57,933 nt of DNA from JBAZLV01 sp041650055 (GCA_041650055.1 JBAZLV010000011.1:1-57933); one strand, 5' to 3'; positions 27,404 through 37,257 are shown, numbered from the stretch's first letter. The notes: generated from the sequence alone by a model not told the origin. Translations and numbers: made by a program.

Positions 27404-29032
27404 TTACTTCCTGTCGTCTTTTCCAAAAATAGCCTTGAGATCCTCTTCAGGAGATATAATCGGCTGAAGTTTAAAATTCTTAACCAGCACATTAAGAATA
27501 TTGGGGGTAAGGAAAGCGGGCAAGGAAGGGCCAAGCCGGATATTTTGAATATTGAGGGATAAGAGCGTAAGAAGCACGGCCACAGCCTTCTGTTCATACC
27601 AGGAAAGCACCAGGGAAAGCGGTAGATCATTGATCCCGACATGCACCGCATCGGCAAGCGCCTGAGCGATTTTGACTGCTGAATAGGCATCATTACATTG
27701 ACCGATATCAAGAAGCCGTGGGATGCCATCGATGGTACCCAGATTGCGGTCAAAGAACCGGAATTTACCACATGCCAATGTCAACACAATACAATCTTTT
27801 GGGACTTTTTCAACAAACGCAGTATAATAATTGCGACCAGGTTTTGATCCGTCACAACCGCCAACCAAAAAGATATGTCGGATTTTTTTTTCTTTGAGCG
27901 CCTCAATAATTTTATCCGCGATTCCAAGAACCGTATCTCTTCCAAAACCGACAAGAATCGTCTTTCCCGGAACATCCGCAGGAAAACCGGGAAGAGCACG
28001 CGCCCTGTTGATCGCCGGTTTAAAATCATGGTTTGCAAGGTGAGGAATTCCCGGCCAGCCGGTCAAGCCGGTTGTAAAAATTCTGTCCTGATACGAACCT
28101 TGGGGTTTTTGAAGACAATTCGTGGTCATCACGATAGCACCGGGAAATGCACCGAATTCCTTATGCTGATTCTGCCAGGCAGTTCCCCAATGCCCGTAAA
28201 AATGAGCATATTGTTTTAATTTTGGATATGCATGCGTCGGCAGCATCTCACCATGCGTGTATACAAAAATACCGGTTCCTTCCGTTTGTTCAAGAATGGT
28301 TTCCAAATCCTTAAGATCATGTCCGGAAACCAGAAGCGCTTTTCCTTTTTTGACCCCGAGCGGCACTTCCGTCGGGACCGGATGCCCATAGGTCCCCGTA
28401 TTCCCCGCATCCAGGAGCTCCATGGCACGAAGATTAATCTCGCCGCATTTCAGTACCCGTTGCACCCAATCCGAAAGAGATAATGACCGGTTCAGCGTTG
28501 CTGCAAGTGCCTCGTGGATGAAGGCAAAGACTGCATCATCTTCCTGTCCGAGAATATGCGCATGATCGGTATACGCAGCTACACCTTTTAATCCATAGAC
28601 AAGCAGGTCCTGAAGCGCCTTGATATCCGGATCGATTGAGGAATCAGCCTTGACACCGACCGCCTCTCCTTGTTTGATGAGCTCTGCACGTTCAGAAGCC
28701 GGTTCAAACTGCGCCGCGGGCTCGCTCAGGGATATATTGATTTTTTTCTGAAGAGCTTTTCTGATCGCAACACAGCGATGAAGAAGAGCAACAAACCGGT
28801 CTGGATCGAAATCAACGTTCGTGAGTGTGGAAAAAAGCGCTTCAACCGTAAATACATTCGCATCGCGGTCTGCAATACTTTTTTTCCTGGCTTCCACGGC
28901 ATACAAGGCAAGACCTTTGAGCCCAAAGAGGAGAAGGTCCTGGAGAGCAGCAACATCAGGTTGCTTCCCGCAAACACCGATTTTCGTACACCCGGTTCCC
29001 TGTGCTGTCTGTTCGCATTGATAACAAAACAT
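27404..29032 (-). CDS. hcp: Hydroxylamine reductase / hybrid-cluster protein, class I
   Basis: Hcp carries a [4Fe-4S] and a hybrid Fe-S-O cluster and is linked to nitric oxide/hydroxylamine detoxification in anaerobes. The 542-residue protein begins MFCYQCEQTAQGTGC with the C-x2-C-x8-C-x5-C spacing of class I enzymes. Hybrid-cluster ligands occur in GTYGHP, TNCLQKP, VGGCDGSKPGRNYY, LTLACGKFRF and IGQCNDAYSAV. An AAAGGAGG ribosome binding site lies 6 bp before the ATG. Its usual partner reductase gene (hcr) is not adjacent. Confidence 0.97.
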   Translation of the reverse strand: MFCYQCEQTAQGTGCTKIGVCGKQPDVAALQDLLLFGLKGLALYAVEARKKSIADRDANVFTVEALFSTLTNVDFDPDRFVALLHRCVAIRKALQKKINISLSEPAAQFEPASERAELIKQGEAVGVKADSSIDPDIKALQDLLVYGLKGVAAYTDHAHILGQEDDAVFAFIHEALAATLNRSLSLSDWVQRVLKCGEINLRAMELLDAGNTGTYGHPVPTEVPLGVKKGKALLVSGHDLKDLETILEQTEGTGIFVYTHGEMLPTHAYPKLKQYAHFYGHWGTAWQNQHKEFGAFPGAIVMTTNCLQKPQGSYQDRIFTTGLTGWPGIPHLANHDFKPAINRARALPGFPADVPGKTILVGFGRDTVLGIADKIIEALKEKKIRHIFLVGGCDGSKPGRNYYTAFVEKVPKDCIVLTLACGKFRFFDRNLGTIDGIPRLLDIGQCNDAYSAVKIAQALADAVHVGINDLPLSLVLSWYEQKAVAVLLTLLSLNIQNIRLGPSLPAFLTPNILNVLVKNFKLQPIISPEEDLKAIFGKDDRK

Positions 29033-29223
29033 GGCATGCCTCCTTTAAGAATTCTTGTGTAAGTATACCAGCAGAGAATAAAATCTGCATGTCTTTCTCA
29101 GACATTCCCCTCCCTCTTGGAGGATAGTAACGTATTTCGTCTTCTGAACCGGCTCTTCCTACGTGATATACTATTCTTGCATATTTTCTGAAGCAGATAC
29201 CCTACGCACCAGGAAAGAAGCGT

Positions 29224-29688
29224 ATGCCCAATAGTCCGGTACGTGTCCGATGCATGTCCTGCAAAACACTGAACCGTGTGCCAGCTGACAAGCTGAATGC
29301 GCATCCGGTCTGCGGGCAATGCAAAAAACCACTCGAGGTTCCAACCTCACCGGTCAGCGCCACAACAGTAACGTATCAACAGCAGGTAGAGGACTGGCCA
29401 GAACTGCTGCTTGCCGAATTCTGGGCGAAGTGGTGCGGTTACTGCCGTATGATGGAACCGTATCTTGCGGAACTTGCACAGAAGAGGGCGGGCCGGCTGA
29501 AAGTAATTCAAATTGATGTTGATAGTGAACCGATGCTTGCTTCACGATTTGTGATTAAAGCGACCCCTGCTTTTATTCTCTATCGCAATGGCATTCAGAT
29601 CGGGCGGCTTGACGGAGCTCCTGCCAAATCTTCTGATCTTGAGCTCTGGATGGATCGCGAACTTCCGGGGTCGTTTCCTTCCTCGTAA
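29224..29688 (+). CDS. Thioredoxin with N-terminal zinc ribbon (Trx2-like)
   Basis: The 154-residue protein has an N-terminal pair of CxxC motifs (C10/C13 and C30/C33) forming a zinc ribbon, as in TrxC. A thioredoxin domain follows whose active site is W-C71-G-Y-C74 rather than WCGPC. The cis-Pro loop KATPAFILYRNG is conserved. Tyr for Pro changes the redox potential in related oxidoreductases, so a role other than general reduction is possible. It stands alone and converges on bamD. Confidence 0.9.
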   Translation: MPNSPVRVRCMSCKTLNRVPADKLNAHPVCGQCKKPLEVPTSPVSATTVTYQQQVEDWPELLLAEFWAKWCGYCRMMEPYLAELAQKRAGRLKVIQIDVDSEPMLASRFVIKATPAFILYRNGIQIGRLDGAPAKSSDLELWMDRELPGSFPSS

Positions 29689-29706
29689 AACGTCTTCTTG
29701 TAGAGG

Positions 29707-30438
29707 TCAGTGTGTCGGGGATATTTTTTTGAGATACGCGTGAGCGGCTTTCTCGCGGTGAGGATATTTTTTAGCAAGCGTTTCAAACGCTCTGCGTGCG
29801 TTCTTTGTTTCTCCAAGCTCCATATAGGACAATCCCGCATAATAGAGTGCATCTTCTATAGCGGACGATTCGGGATAGGTCTTCATCAGATTTTCACAGC
29901 GGTTTACTGCCGACTTGTATGAATCTTTTTTATAATAGAATTTTGCAACATATAGTTCATACTTCGCAAGCCGGTCCTTGCAGGTATCGATATACGGCTG
30001 GGCATTCTGGGCATAGCTGCTTCGAGGATACCGTTCAATGAGCCGGAGGAATTCCTTAATTGCATTTTGAACAGGCGCCGGGTCACGGTCGATGGTGGAA
30101 AACTCGTTATAACTGCAGAGAGCAACCTGGTTTTGAGCATACGGCGCATACTTATTCACCGGATGATAATTTAAAAACGCCTGATATTCGACCTGTGCTT
30201 CGCTGTATTTTTTTTCCCCGTAATAGGTATCCGCGATCCTGAGCATGATCACCGGATCATAGCTTTTATCAGGTGATTTTTCCTGAATTTCCTGGTAGCC
30301 CATGCGTGCGGTTTCATAATCCGCTTCTTGCATTTTTTCTTCTGCAATGCCGAATGCTGTCATAGGATCGAACGGCGGTTCCGAGGCACATCCGGAAACG
30401 AAAAGCAAAAAAAGCATTATAACGACTGTTTTTTTCAT
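29707..30438 (-). CDS. bamD: Outer membrane assembly lipoprotein BamD (YfiO family)
   Basis: BamD is the essential lipoprotein of the BAM complex that inserts outer-membrane barrels. The 243-residue protein has a lipobox (LFVSGC, Cys17) and five TPR-like repeats, including AEVQYQAFLNYHPVNKYAPYAQNQVALC-type segments, FLRLIERYPRSSYAQNA and CENLMKTYPESSAIEDALYY. It is full length. It marks the last clearly core gene before the accessory region. Confidence 0.93.
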   Translation of the reverse strand: MKKTVVIMLFLLFVSGCASEPPFDPMTAFGIAEEKMQEADYETARMGYQEIQEKSPDKSYDPVIMLRIADTYYGEKKYSEAQVEYQAFLNYHPVNKYAPYAQNQVALCSYNEFSTIDRDPAPVQNAIKEFLRLIERYPRSSYAQNAQPYIDTCKDRLAKYELYVAKFYYKKDSYKSAVNRCENLMKTYPESSAIEDALYYAGLSYMELGETKNARRAFETLAKKYPHREKAAHAYLKKISPTH

Positions 30439-30909
30439 AAGAAGAAAGACCTGTTCAATGGTGCCGAAGGGGGGACCCCTTACATGAGGTACACAGATTC
30501 ACTACGGCAACGCGGACAATATATCATTATCGACTTTCACCTGTCAATAAAAATGCCCTGCGATTCAGACAATCACTAATAGAAGGCAAGTAGCCCCCCC
30601 TCTGTGAGGCGATAACCTCATGCGGCTACCTCACACAATACGTTTCCAAAAATAGCTCCTAAATAATATATGTTTTATACCTCTATTTTCTCGCAAAATT
30701 GGAAATGCAGCAATAACTAGGCATTAATTGTAGCATTTTAAGGTATTAGTTAGCCAAAACTATTATAATTACGACCTGCGCATACTCGAAAATAGCAATA
30801 AAAACTATAGTTGATTTGAAACTTTTAGCATGGTATAGTTGAAACAATTTTCGGGAGGCCATCCTGCGCAATTCAGTACCCTGTGTTTTGCATCAGTCGG
30901 AGATCGATA
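30439..30909. other. AT-rich gene-free border before the recombinase module, with inverted repeats
   Basis: No gene is seen. At 30603-30635 TGTGAGG, spacer CGATAA, CCTCA and a second CCTCACA form nested inverted repeats; the TGAGG-N6-CCTCA core has the layout of a tyrosine-recombinase crossover site. From about 30650 to 30850 the sequence is AT-rich with no obvious structure. The first recombinase-module gene follows a GGAG at 30899. Confidence 0.45.
30624..30637. repeat. Left copy of an imperfect 14-bp direct repeat flanking the recombinase module
   Basis: GGCTACCTCACACA here matches GGGTAGCTCACACA at 37244-37257 in 12 of 14 positions and in the same orientation, 6.6 kb apart. It could be an attachment-site remnant, or a coincidence with the IS3 end on the right. 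Confidence 0.35.
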
Positions 30910-31755
30910 ATGGACAACCTAATAAGCCTGCTTGATAGCCGCTTTCATTTAGAGGTCATTGATTGCAAGAGTGATTGCGATATAACGTACCATGAGTCAA
31001 TCAGCAAAGATGTGCTCGGCATAGATCATATCCACCATCTGTTATCTAATAGCGTCGACCTATTTCATTCTGTTAATCTGCCCGTGGCTTTGAAATTAAA
31101 AAATGGAAAAGAGTACCAGATGGTCGCTCGATACTGGGTTCTCAAATATGTGTTGGACAACAGAAAAAATCAATTTCCGGCCATCATTTTTGAAGACCCC
31201 GAACTGCTACCCGAAGTCCTCAAGCTTGAGAAACTTGAAAACGAGTATTTCATGCGAAAAGAGAGTATGCCTGAGGTTTACAAAAATGTCCCCAAGTTAA
31301 CCCAAAAAAAGTCAAAGGTCATTAAAACACAGCCTGCCTCTACATCGCGTGCTACAAATAGAAGGCATGCCTCCAAGGACTCGGGGCGAAGGTGCCCCTT
31401 CTGCCCTGGACCGCTTGCAAAAGCGACCGGGAAATATAATGACCCCCAGGGTGACCTGCTTACTCAAGATGGTCCCCATGCAATCAAGTGCGGCTATAAT
31501 AGCAATAAATATAAATGCTCTTTTGTTGCGACAATGACCGATGTTGAGTTTAACGATTTCAAAAACACGAATAAAGAGTTTTTAACGCAGGAGTGGTTGG
31601 TACGAGTACTGGGGAAAACATGTCCGGTTTGCGGAGACGAGGTATATAGGAGAACCATACGTAAAGACAATGGCAAAATTGAGGTTTGGGAACGATGTCG
31701 CAAAATCAATCAATCACGCGGCGGAAACTGCAGTTGGAAAACCCTTATTCAATAA
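30910..31755 (+). CDS. Zinc-ribbon protein of unknown function, first gene of a recombinase module
   Basis: The 281-residue product (ATG at 30910 with GGAG 7 bp before) has no family I recognise. Its N-terminal half is acidic and mixed alpha/beta. The C-terminal half carries two predicted zinc ribbons, CPFC ... CGYNSNKYKC and CPVCGDE ... CRKINQSRGGNC. It lies 6 bp before the first large recombinase gene. Its tight coupling suggests a DNA-binding accessory of the recombination complex, comparable to the small partners of multi-integrase elements; this is inference. Confidence 0.75.
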   Translation: MDNLISLLDSRFHLEVIDCKSDCDITYHESISKDVLGIDHIHHLLSNSVDLFHSVNLPVALKLKNGKEYQMVARYWVLKYVLDNRKNQFPAIIFEDPELLPEVLKLEKLENEYFMRKESMPEVYKNVPKLTQKKSKVIKTQPASTSRATNRRHASKDSGRRCPFCPGPLAKATGKYNDPQGDLLTQDGPHAIKCGYNSNKYKCSFVATMTDVEFNDFKNTNKEFLTQEWLVRVLGKTCPVCGDEVYRRTIRKDNGKIEVWERCRKINQSRGGNCSWKTLIQ

Positions 31756-31761
31756 ATAACC

Positions 31762-34341
31762 ATGTCCACTTCAATCCAAAACATGCTGCTAACGCTTTAC
31801 AAGGTTTCCCGGACACCTTACAAGGTAGAATCCGACGTCCCCTACCCGCTGAAGAAGAACTACTTGAGCAATCCCGACACGGTCTCCTATATAAAAACTA
31901 TCCAGGATTCCATGGTCGTCCAACCGCTAAAAAGCCCGGGGGTCACGGATGAAGACATAAAGACCGTTATTCTTTTCATGCTTCAACTCGTGAACACCCA
32001 GATCGACCTCGAAGGCGTTCTGTTAATAAAACCTTCCCTCGAATACCTGATCAACGAAGCTTACGATGAGGCCAAGATAGCTAAAGGAGATGCCGATAGA
32101 AGCGCAATCGAGTTAATAACGAAAGAATGGTACAAAAAACTTAAAAATAATCCGAATTACACGTTGAAGTGTTATGAAAGATGCCCCGATTACGAGAAAT
32201 CTCCTTTACTCTCCTGCCATACCGTAGCATATGAAAGCTGTAAACTGCGGGAGGGAACCACCCCCTTCTATGCCACATACGCATATGAGTTTCATAAGCG
32301 ATTGCGATTCAATGAGAGCCTGGCACTGGATAATGATACCCATATAGGATACGTAAGGTCGACCCGCTTTTTCTTTTTGCACTGTTCGCAGGAAACCAAG
32401 AAAAGGACTGACCTAAAACCTAATAAATTACCGACATCTATTGTCAAAAATTTTCTTACCGGATATAAGGCGTCTCGTATGGGGCATTCAAAATTGGAGA
32501 AGATAGAGGAAACAGCTGAGACCCATAAGGGGAGGCTTCATGACCTCTGGCACTGGAGAGAAGTGCCGTCGAGGCAACGGTTTAGAAAAGGCGTCTCATA
32601 TTCCTCGAAGGAATCGGACGATCTTCCTTCTCCTGGTGGAATCCTTGAAGAGGACCCTGAATTTAAGAGCACGGGTTTACCGATAGAAGACGATGGCGAC
32701 GAAAAAGATGAGTGGGACGGATCCGAGTGTAACCCCGGGGAGGATTGGAACTTTGCATCTCATCCCGGCGAGGACGCACAGACAACAACCGACAAGGATC
32801 CGGAAATTCGTGATGCCAAATGGTTAGATCGTTTTCATCTCCGAAATTTTCATTTTTTTTGGGAAGCAAAATACCTGGACCTCTTTCATTATGGCATCCT
32901 TTACCATGCCATGATGGCCCTTTTGAATACACAGCCAGTGGCCTTAAACAAAATATTAGTCATTTACCTTTACCTGTTGATCCATACAGGCATAGGTAGC
33001 AATAGGCTCCTTAATCTTCGTGGCTCAAGCAAAGCAATAATTCCGGAAACTGAGCTGGAATTGATCAAAATTAAAGACAGATATTATCTTTTGAATCCTA
33101 CACTGATTACATTGCGGACCATTCCAGAGCCAGGGATATGCCTTCCCACGTCAAAAAAAGTACATATACCTATTCCTGATAGCATCGCCAAGCTGTTCCC
33201 TGCCGATATCCTCGAAAACGAGTATATATTCAGCTATGTGAACAAAGACAAAAACAACGACAAACCACTACGCTTGCATCCAGACTCAATCTTTGCTTTT
33301 CTTGAGGATGTAAATGAAAGCTTCAAACGATATAAATTAAAAATAACACTTCCAAGGATCGCATCATCCTTTCAGCCTTTGTACCACCATAGATACGGCT
33401 TAGACCCAATTATTGCGTGCCATATTAGTGGAAAGGACCGCCAGAGATTATTCGGGGCACAAATGCACTATATCTATGTCGAACACAAAAAGCTCGCCAA
33501 GGCATATCTTGCAACATTCAATGAGGTTGATTTCAACATCCGTAGAAACCTCAACCTGTGCATTAAAAATAAACTTATTAAGGCTGAGTTGAAACCGTTT
33601 GGGCGTGACAAACTGGATGTGACGCTGGATGATCATTTTTATGGTTACGGATCGCCCTTTATCCCAAAGAACGAATATATAGTAAAAATCATAAAGACCC
33701 TCAGGAAAGCAGTTGAAAATGAGGAGGATATTGTCGACCGCCATAACCTCTATACCATCTATATATATCTTGGCCTCCAATTCGCAACGGCCTTACGTCC
33801 CCGGAATAAACCACAGTTGCCGTGGACACGCTTCAATTCTATGGCAGGGACCCTCCTTATAAAGGACAAATTAAGCGAAAGATTTCGTGAAGAACGATTA
33901 CTACCGCTGCCAAGAGTCATCCTTGCCTTAGTGAACAACCTGAAATCCGGATTAAACGCTCTGGAAGATTTCGTTTTGCGTAATATCAACATGAAAGAAC
34001 AGCACGACAGAACAAAAATGATGATCTTTTTTATTGACGAGAAAGGCCGATTTATCCCTTTCACTATTAAAGACATGATAGAGCGACTGAAAAAAATCGG
34101 CATTGACTATACCCTACCCCCCAACATGCCCAGGCACTACTGCCGATCGTATCTTCATGACAGGGTCAGCGCCGATTTGTCTGATATCTGGATGGGGCAT
34201 CAGCATCTGGGGCGGGAAGTCATGAGTATTATTTCTTCGTCGGTATTTGCCGACGCGGTGCGGATATGTCGTCCGCACATTGATAAAATGATGGCCGATA
34301 TTTGCTTTGCTGAAGTCGCCTATATCCCCAATGATGCTTAG
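31762..34341 (+). CDS. Very large tyrosine-recombinase-like protein lacking the nucleophilic tyrosine
   Basis: The 859-residue protein has a long N-terminal region with no recognised domain, including Cys-rich CYERCPDYEKSPLLSCH and an acidic stretch at about 285-345. The C-terminal end resembles the integrase catalytic domain: an Arg in ALRPRN, Lys in LLIKDKL, His792-x2-Arg795 in MPRHYCRSYL and WMGH with His813. The place where the nucleophile should be (His+9/10) is Ser822-Ile, so no tyrosine is available. It is thus probably a structural or regulatory partner of the next protein. The stop overlaps the start of that gene. Confidence 0.75.
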   Translation: MSTSIQNMLLTLYKVSRTPYKVESDVPYPLKKNYLSNPDTVSYIKTIQDSMVVQPLKSPGVTDEDIKTVILFMLQLVNTQIDLEGVLLIKPSLEYLINEAYDEAKIAKGDADRSAIELITKEWYKKLKNNPNYTLKCYERCPDYEKSPLLSCHTVAYESCKLREGTTPFYATYAYEFHKRLRFNESLALDNDTHIGYVRSTRFFFLHCSQETKKRTDLKPNKLPTSIVKNFLTGYKASRMGHSKLEKIEETAETHKGRLHDLWHWREVPSRQRFRKGVSYSSKESDDLPSPGGILEEDPEFKSTGLPIEDDGDEKDEWDGSECNPGEDWNFASHPGEDAQTTTDKDPEIRDAKWLDRFHLRNFHFFWEAKYLDLFHYGILYHAMMALLNTQPVALNKILVIYLYLLIHTGIGSNRLLNLRGSSKAIIPETELELIKIKDRYYLLNPTLITLRTIPEPGICLPTSKKVHIPIPDSIAKLFPADILENEYIFSYVNKDKNNDKPLRLHPDSIFAFLEDVNESFKRYKLKITLPRIASSFQPLYHHRYGLDPIIACHISGKDRQRLFGAQMHYIYVEHKKLAKAYLATFNEVDFNIRRNLNLCIKNKLIKAELKPFGRDKLDVTLDDHFYGYGSPFIPKNEYIVKIIKTLRKAVENEEDIVDRHNLYTIYIYLGLQFATALRPRNKPQLPWTRFNSMAGTLLIKDKLSERFREERLLPLPRVILALVNNLKSGLNALEDFVLRNINMKEQHDRTKMMIFFIDEKGRFIPFTIKDMIERLKKIGIDYTLPPNMPRHYCRSYLHDRVSADLSDIWMGHQHLGREVMSIISSSVFADAVRICRPHIDKMMADICFAEVAYIPNDA

Positions 34342-36877
34342 TATAGCTTCCCTAAAAGAGAGTATAGAATCATCTGGCAAGCGTGTGCTCGCCGCCTATC
34401 AAAATCGTTTTACGAGTGAAATAACGAGGGCGGTCGCTGACGTCGTTCTGAATGAACTCCGCAGAAAAAACAAACCTCGGTTATTTGATGACGATGTAGA
34501 AATCATCAAGAATAAGCTGATAATTAATAAAAAACCGAATTCGCGGACGACATGGCGACATTATGATTGTTACAATAAACTGGCGACTGATCTCAATAAT
34601 ACTAGTGACATCAAGTGCAAGTTCATATACATCCCTACCCAAATAACCCGGAATCTCATCATCAAAACCTCCGATGAATTACAAGAAAATATCCGGCTGG
34701 TACAGATTCTGCACGACGATCTCTTAAACCTTCCCCATCTGAAGGGAGGCACGATCGAACAGGAAGAAATTGAATACATCTGCTCGTTCATCGCTTCTGC
34801 CGGAATTTTCGGAAAAATTTTGTTCGACCAATATCATCGGCGTTTACTTTCTATCAAATTCCGAGATGTTCACTTTTCTCCTGTTTATATAAACATACCG
34901 TACGTAAATTCAGACGCGTTTTACCGGTATTTCCTCCCCTATCCGGCATCCGCATACTTCATGCGTTTGGTCCTCTTTTATCAGCGAAGATACAAAGAAC
35001 TAAAGATCAAGAGGCCCTACCAGCCGGAAGACAATGTGATTGTGCCGGTTCATTTCAATGACAAGAATCTCGCCACTAAGTTCAGAAAATGGGCGTCAAA
35101 GCGACTTCAGGGAAAGTTTAAGGAAAATAGGGAGCCTGGCTCGCCGGAAATGACTATTGATCAGTTCCGTAACGGGGTAAAATCCGCCTCTGCTGTCGAC
35201 ATAGCGCCGAAGCACCTTCAGGCAAATTGCTACCCACCGTTTATTATCTCGGTCCAATCAGGCGAGATTGAAAGCTACTCATATAGCAATCGTTTTTTTG
35301 ATTATTTTTTGGGCATAGATACTATCAAGCCGGAGTACCGGAATGAGATAGTGCGGGCTGATGAACAATCCGAACCCGCCGCCAAAATTAACCTTAAAAA
35401 AGCCTTGGCCGAAATAAGAAAAATACGAAGGGCACTTTTGAAGAAGCCTGACAGGCTGCCGGAAAGAAGGGCAACTTCGGAAAAAATAAAAGCTGTCGTA
35501 GAATCATATAAGCCTCCCCGTCTAAATGAGTCAGACTACTTGAATCTTGAATTATTCGCAAAATGGATCGACAGCATGCTCACGTACAAAACGGATAACG
35601 GAAAAAAGAAGACTGCATCAGTCGATAATTACATTCCCAAGATAGAAAAACTACTGTGCGAATTGTCTGACGAGGCGTTCCTTATAGTAGAGATGCCAGT
35701 CGAAAAACTAAAAACAGCGGTAATCCGCGCCATGAGGCCTCTTAACTCCTCCGCGATCAGAAAAGTCATAAAGTTGTTTTGCTATTTCGTTGATATTGAA
35801 AATGATGCTTTTCAAAATTTAGACTGGACTGACCCCGAATTAAAGAAAAATAATGTCCCTTCCCTGAAACCGCTCATCCCGCCACATGCTCTGCAATATG
35901 CCATAAGCTTGTTTCCCCGTGAATTTTCAGGGCAAAGGAAAGAACGAAAATCAATCGGCATACTCACTGATGCAATGAAGCGGGCTTTACATAAAACCGA
36001 GACGCTAAAACACATGACACAAGTATCATATTATTCAGGCATGAGGATCGATGAAGTTGCATCATTAAAAATCAATAATGTTAATTTTGACGGTGGTATA
36101 GCTCTTTGCATCCTTGAAAGTAAGACGGAAAATGGGGAAAGGAACATCCCGTTTGGGAGACTGGCTCCTCTTGAATATATTGAGCAATTCAAAAAATATT
36201 ACGAAACACGAAAAAAGATGGTTACTGGCGATTCGTTCTTGTTTCCGCAGCTATCATATCGAAAGCAGAAGGGCGGCGAACGACAACTGGTCGAAAAAAA
36301 ATGGACGAACTACGCATCGAGACTAGTGGCTCGGGTATTTCGAAAACACATTTCCCCAGATTTTGTCTTTCACGACCTGCGTGATTCTTTTGCCAGCCTG
36401 TTGCTCTTTAGATGGTTTGTTTTATTCCACGGAGATAAATTACCAAAAAGACCGAAGGGCCTGCGGTGTTACGAGGATGATATGTTCAGCGACGAAAGCC
36501 TTAAACGGCTTAGAGGATTGGTTCTAGGCATGTGCAATGATTTAAAAGAGGGGCAAGAGTTGTTCACCTATGCCCTCGCAGTCGTTGCACGCCTCATGGG
36601 ACACGGAGGGCCGCAGGTAACCTTCAAGTGCTACTTGCACACGACAGACTGGCTCTTCTATTTTTTGTCGAGACATGATAAAGAGCAAAGAGTAGACCTT
36701 ACCAGTGACCAGGCCATAAGCTTCCATCAAGTTACATATTCCGCTTTACCCGAGAATCTAAGAAAGAAAGGATTAAAAACGATAAAAGTTGATGATTTTT
36801 TAAATGGCCAACGGTTAAAGATAAAATATTCCATGTCAGATTATTCGAAGAACTGTCACCAAAGCGACAGGTTCTGA
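34331..36877 (+). CDS. Very large tyrosine recombinase (phage-integrase fold) with complete catalytic set
   Basis: The start is ATG at 34331 or 34334 within the last codons of the upstream gene, giving 848 residues. The N-terminal 350 residues have no recognised domain. A SAM-like core-binding region lies at about 400-490 (YLNLELFAKWIDSMLTY). The catalytic domain contains Arg572 (GMRIDE), the beta-hairpin Lys in ESKTENGERNIP, His681-x2-Arg684 (FHDLRDSF), His758 (LMGHGG) and Tyr768 (FKCYLHT). This is far longer than ordinary integrases of 300-450 residues, and recalls multi-integrase islands such as GInts (ginABCD) or Tn554-type TnpABC. The last 15 or so residues may come from the adjoining IS remnant. 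Confidence 0.85.
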   Translation: MMLSIASLKESIESSGKRVLAAYQNRFTSEITRAVADVVLNELRRKNKPRLFDDDVEIIKNKLIINKKPNSRTTWRHYDCYNKLATDLNNTSDIKCKFIYIPTQITRNLIIKTSDELQENIRLVQILHDDLLNLPHLKGGTIEQEEIEYICSFIASAGIFGKILFDQYHRRLLSIKFRDVHFSPVYINIPYVNSDAFYRYFLPYPASAYFMRLVLFYQRRYKELKIKRPYQPEDNVIVPVHFNDKNLATKFRKWASKRLQGKFKENREPGSPEMTIDQFRNGVKSASAVDIAPKHLQANCYPPFIISVQSGEIESYSYSNRFFDYFLGIDTIKPEYRNEIVRADEQSEPAAKINLKKALAEIRKIRRALLKKPDRLPERRATSEKIKAVVESYKPPRLNESDYLNLELFAKWIDSMLTYKTDNGKKKTASVDNYIPKIEKLLCELSDEAFLIVEMPVEKLKTAVIRAMRPLNSSAIRKVIKLFCYFVDIENDAFQNLDWTDPELKKNNVPSLKPLIPPHALQYAISLFPREFSGQRKERKSIGILTDAMKRALHKTETLKHMTQVSYYSGMRIDEVASLKINNVNFDGGIALCILESKTENGERNIPFGRLAPLEYIEQFKKYYETRKKMVTGDSFLFPQLSYRKQKGGERQLVEKKWTNYASRLVARVFRKHISPDFVFHDLRDSFASLLLFRWFVLFHGDKLPKRPKGLRCYEDDMFSDESLKRLRGLVLGMCNDLKEGQELFTYALAVVARLMGHGGPQVTFKCYLHTTDWLFYFLSRHDKEQRVDLTSDQAISFHQVTYSALPENLRKKGLKTIKVDDFLNGQRLKIKYSMSDYSKNCHQSDRF

Positions 36878-37221
36878 GTAGAATATCAGTAATGCACGGT
36901 CTGCCTGAACAGATTGTCGTTGACAACGGCCCTGAGTTCATCAGTAACGCGTTAGATGCTTGGGCATATGAACGAGGGATTAAGCTGCAGTTCATTCGGC
37001 CGGGCAAACCGGTTGATAATTGCTACATGGAAAGCTTCAATGGCAGGTTTCGTGATGAGTGTCTTAACGAGAACTGGTTTATGAGCCTCGATCAGGCCAG
37101 AAAGATCATTGAGGATTGGCGAATTGATTATAATCAGGTTCGACCCCATAGCTCTCTCGGAGACCTGACTCCTGCTGAATTCAAACTGGAAGAAATGACA
37201 AAGATTGGTCAAAACCTCTAA
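36862..37221 (+). mobile_element. 3-prime remnant of an IS3-family transposase (rve domain)
   Basis: The open frame encodes the last part of an OrfB: VVDNGPEFIS carries the second catalytic Asp and CYMESFNGRFRDECLN the Glu, followed by the usual PHSSLGDLTPAEF ending. The first catalytic Asp, the helix-turn-helix OrfA and the 5-prime end are missing. The frame is already open inside the end of the preceding recombinase gene, so the junction lies near 36850-36880. The remnant is certainly inactive. Confidence 0.88.
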
Positions 37222-37243
37222 TTGCAAGTGGCACTACAAAGGG

Positions 37244-37257
37244 GGGTAGCTCACACA
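37244..37257. repeat. Right copy of the imperfect 14-bp direct repeat
   Basis: GGGTAGCTCACACA, the partner of 30624-30637. It lies just after the IS3 remnant and could equally be its terminal repeat, which would explain the GTGGCACTACAAAGGGGGG run before it. Confidence 0.35.
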
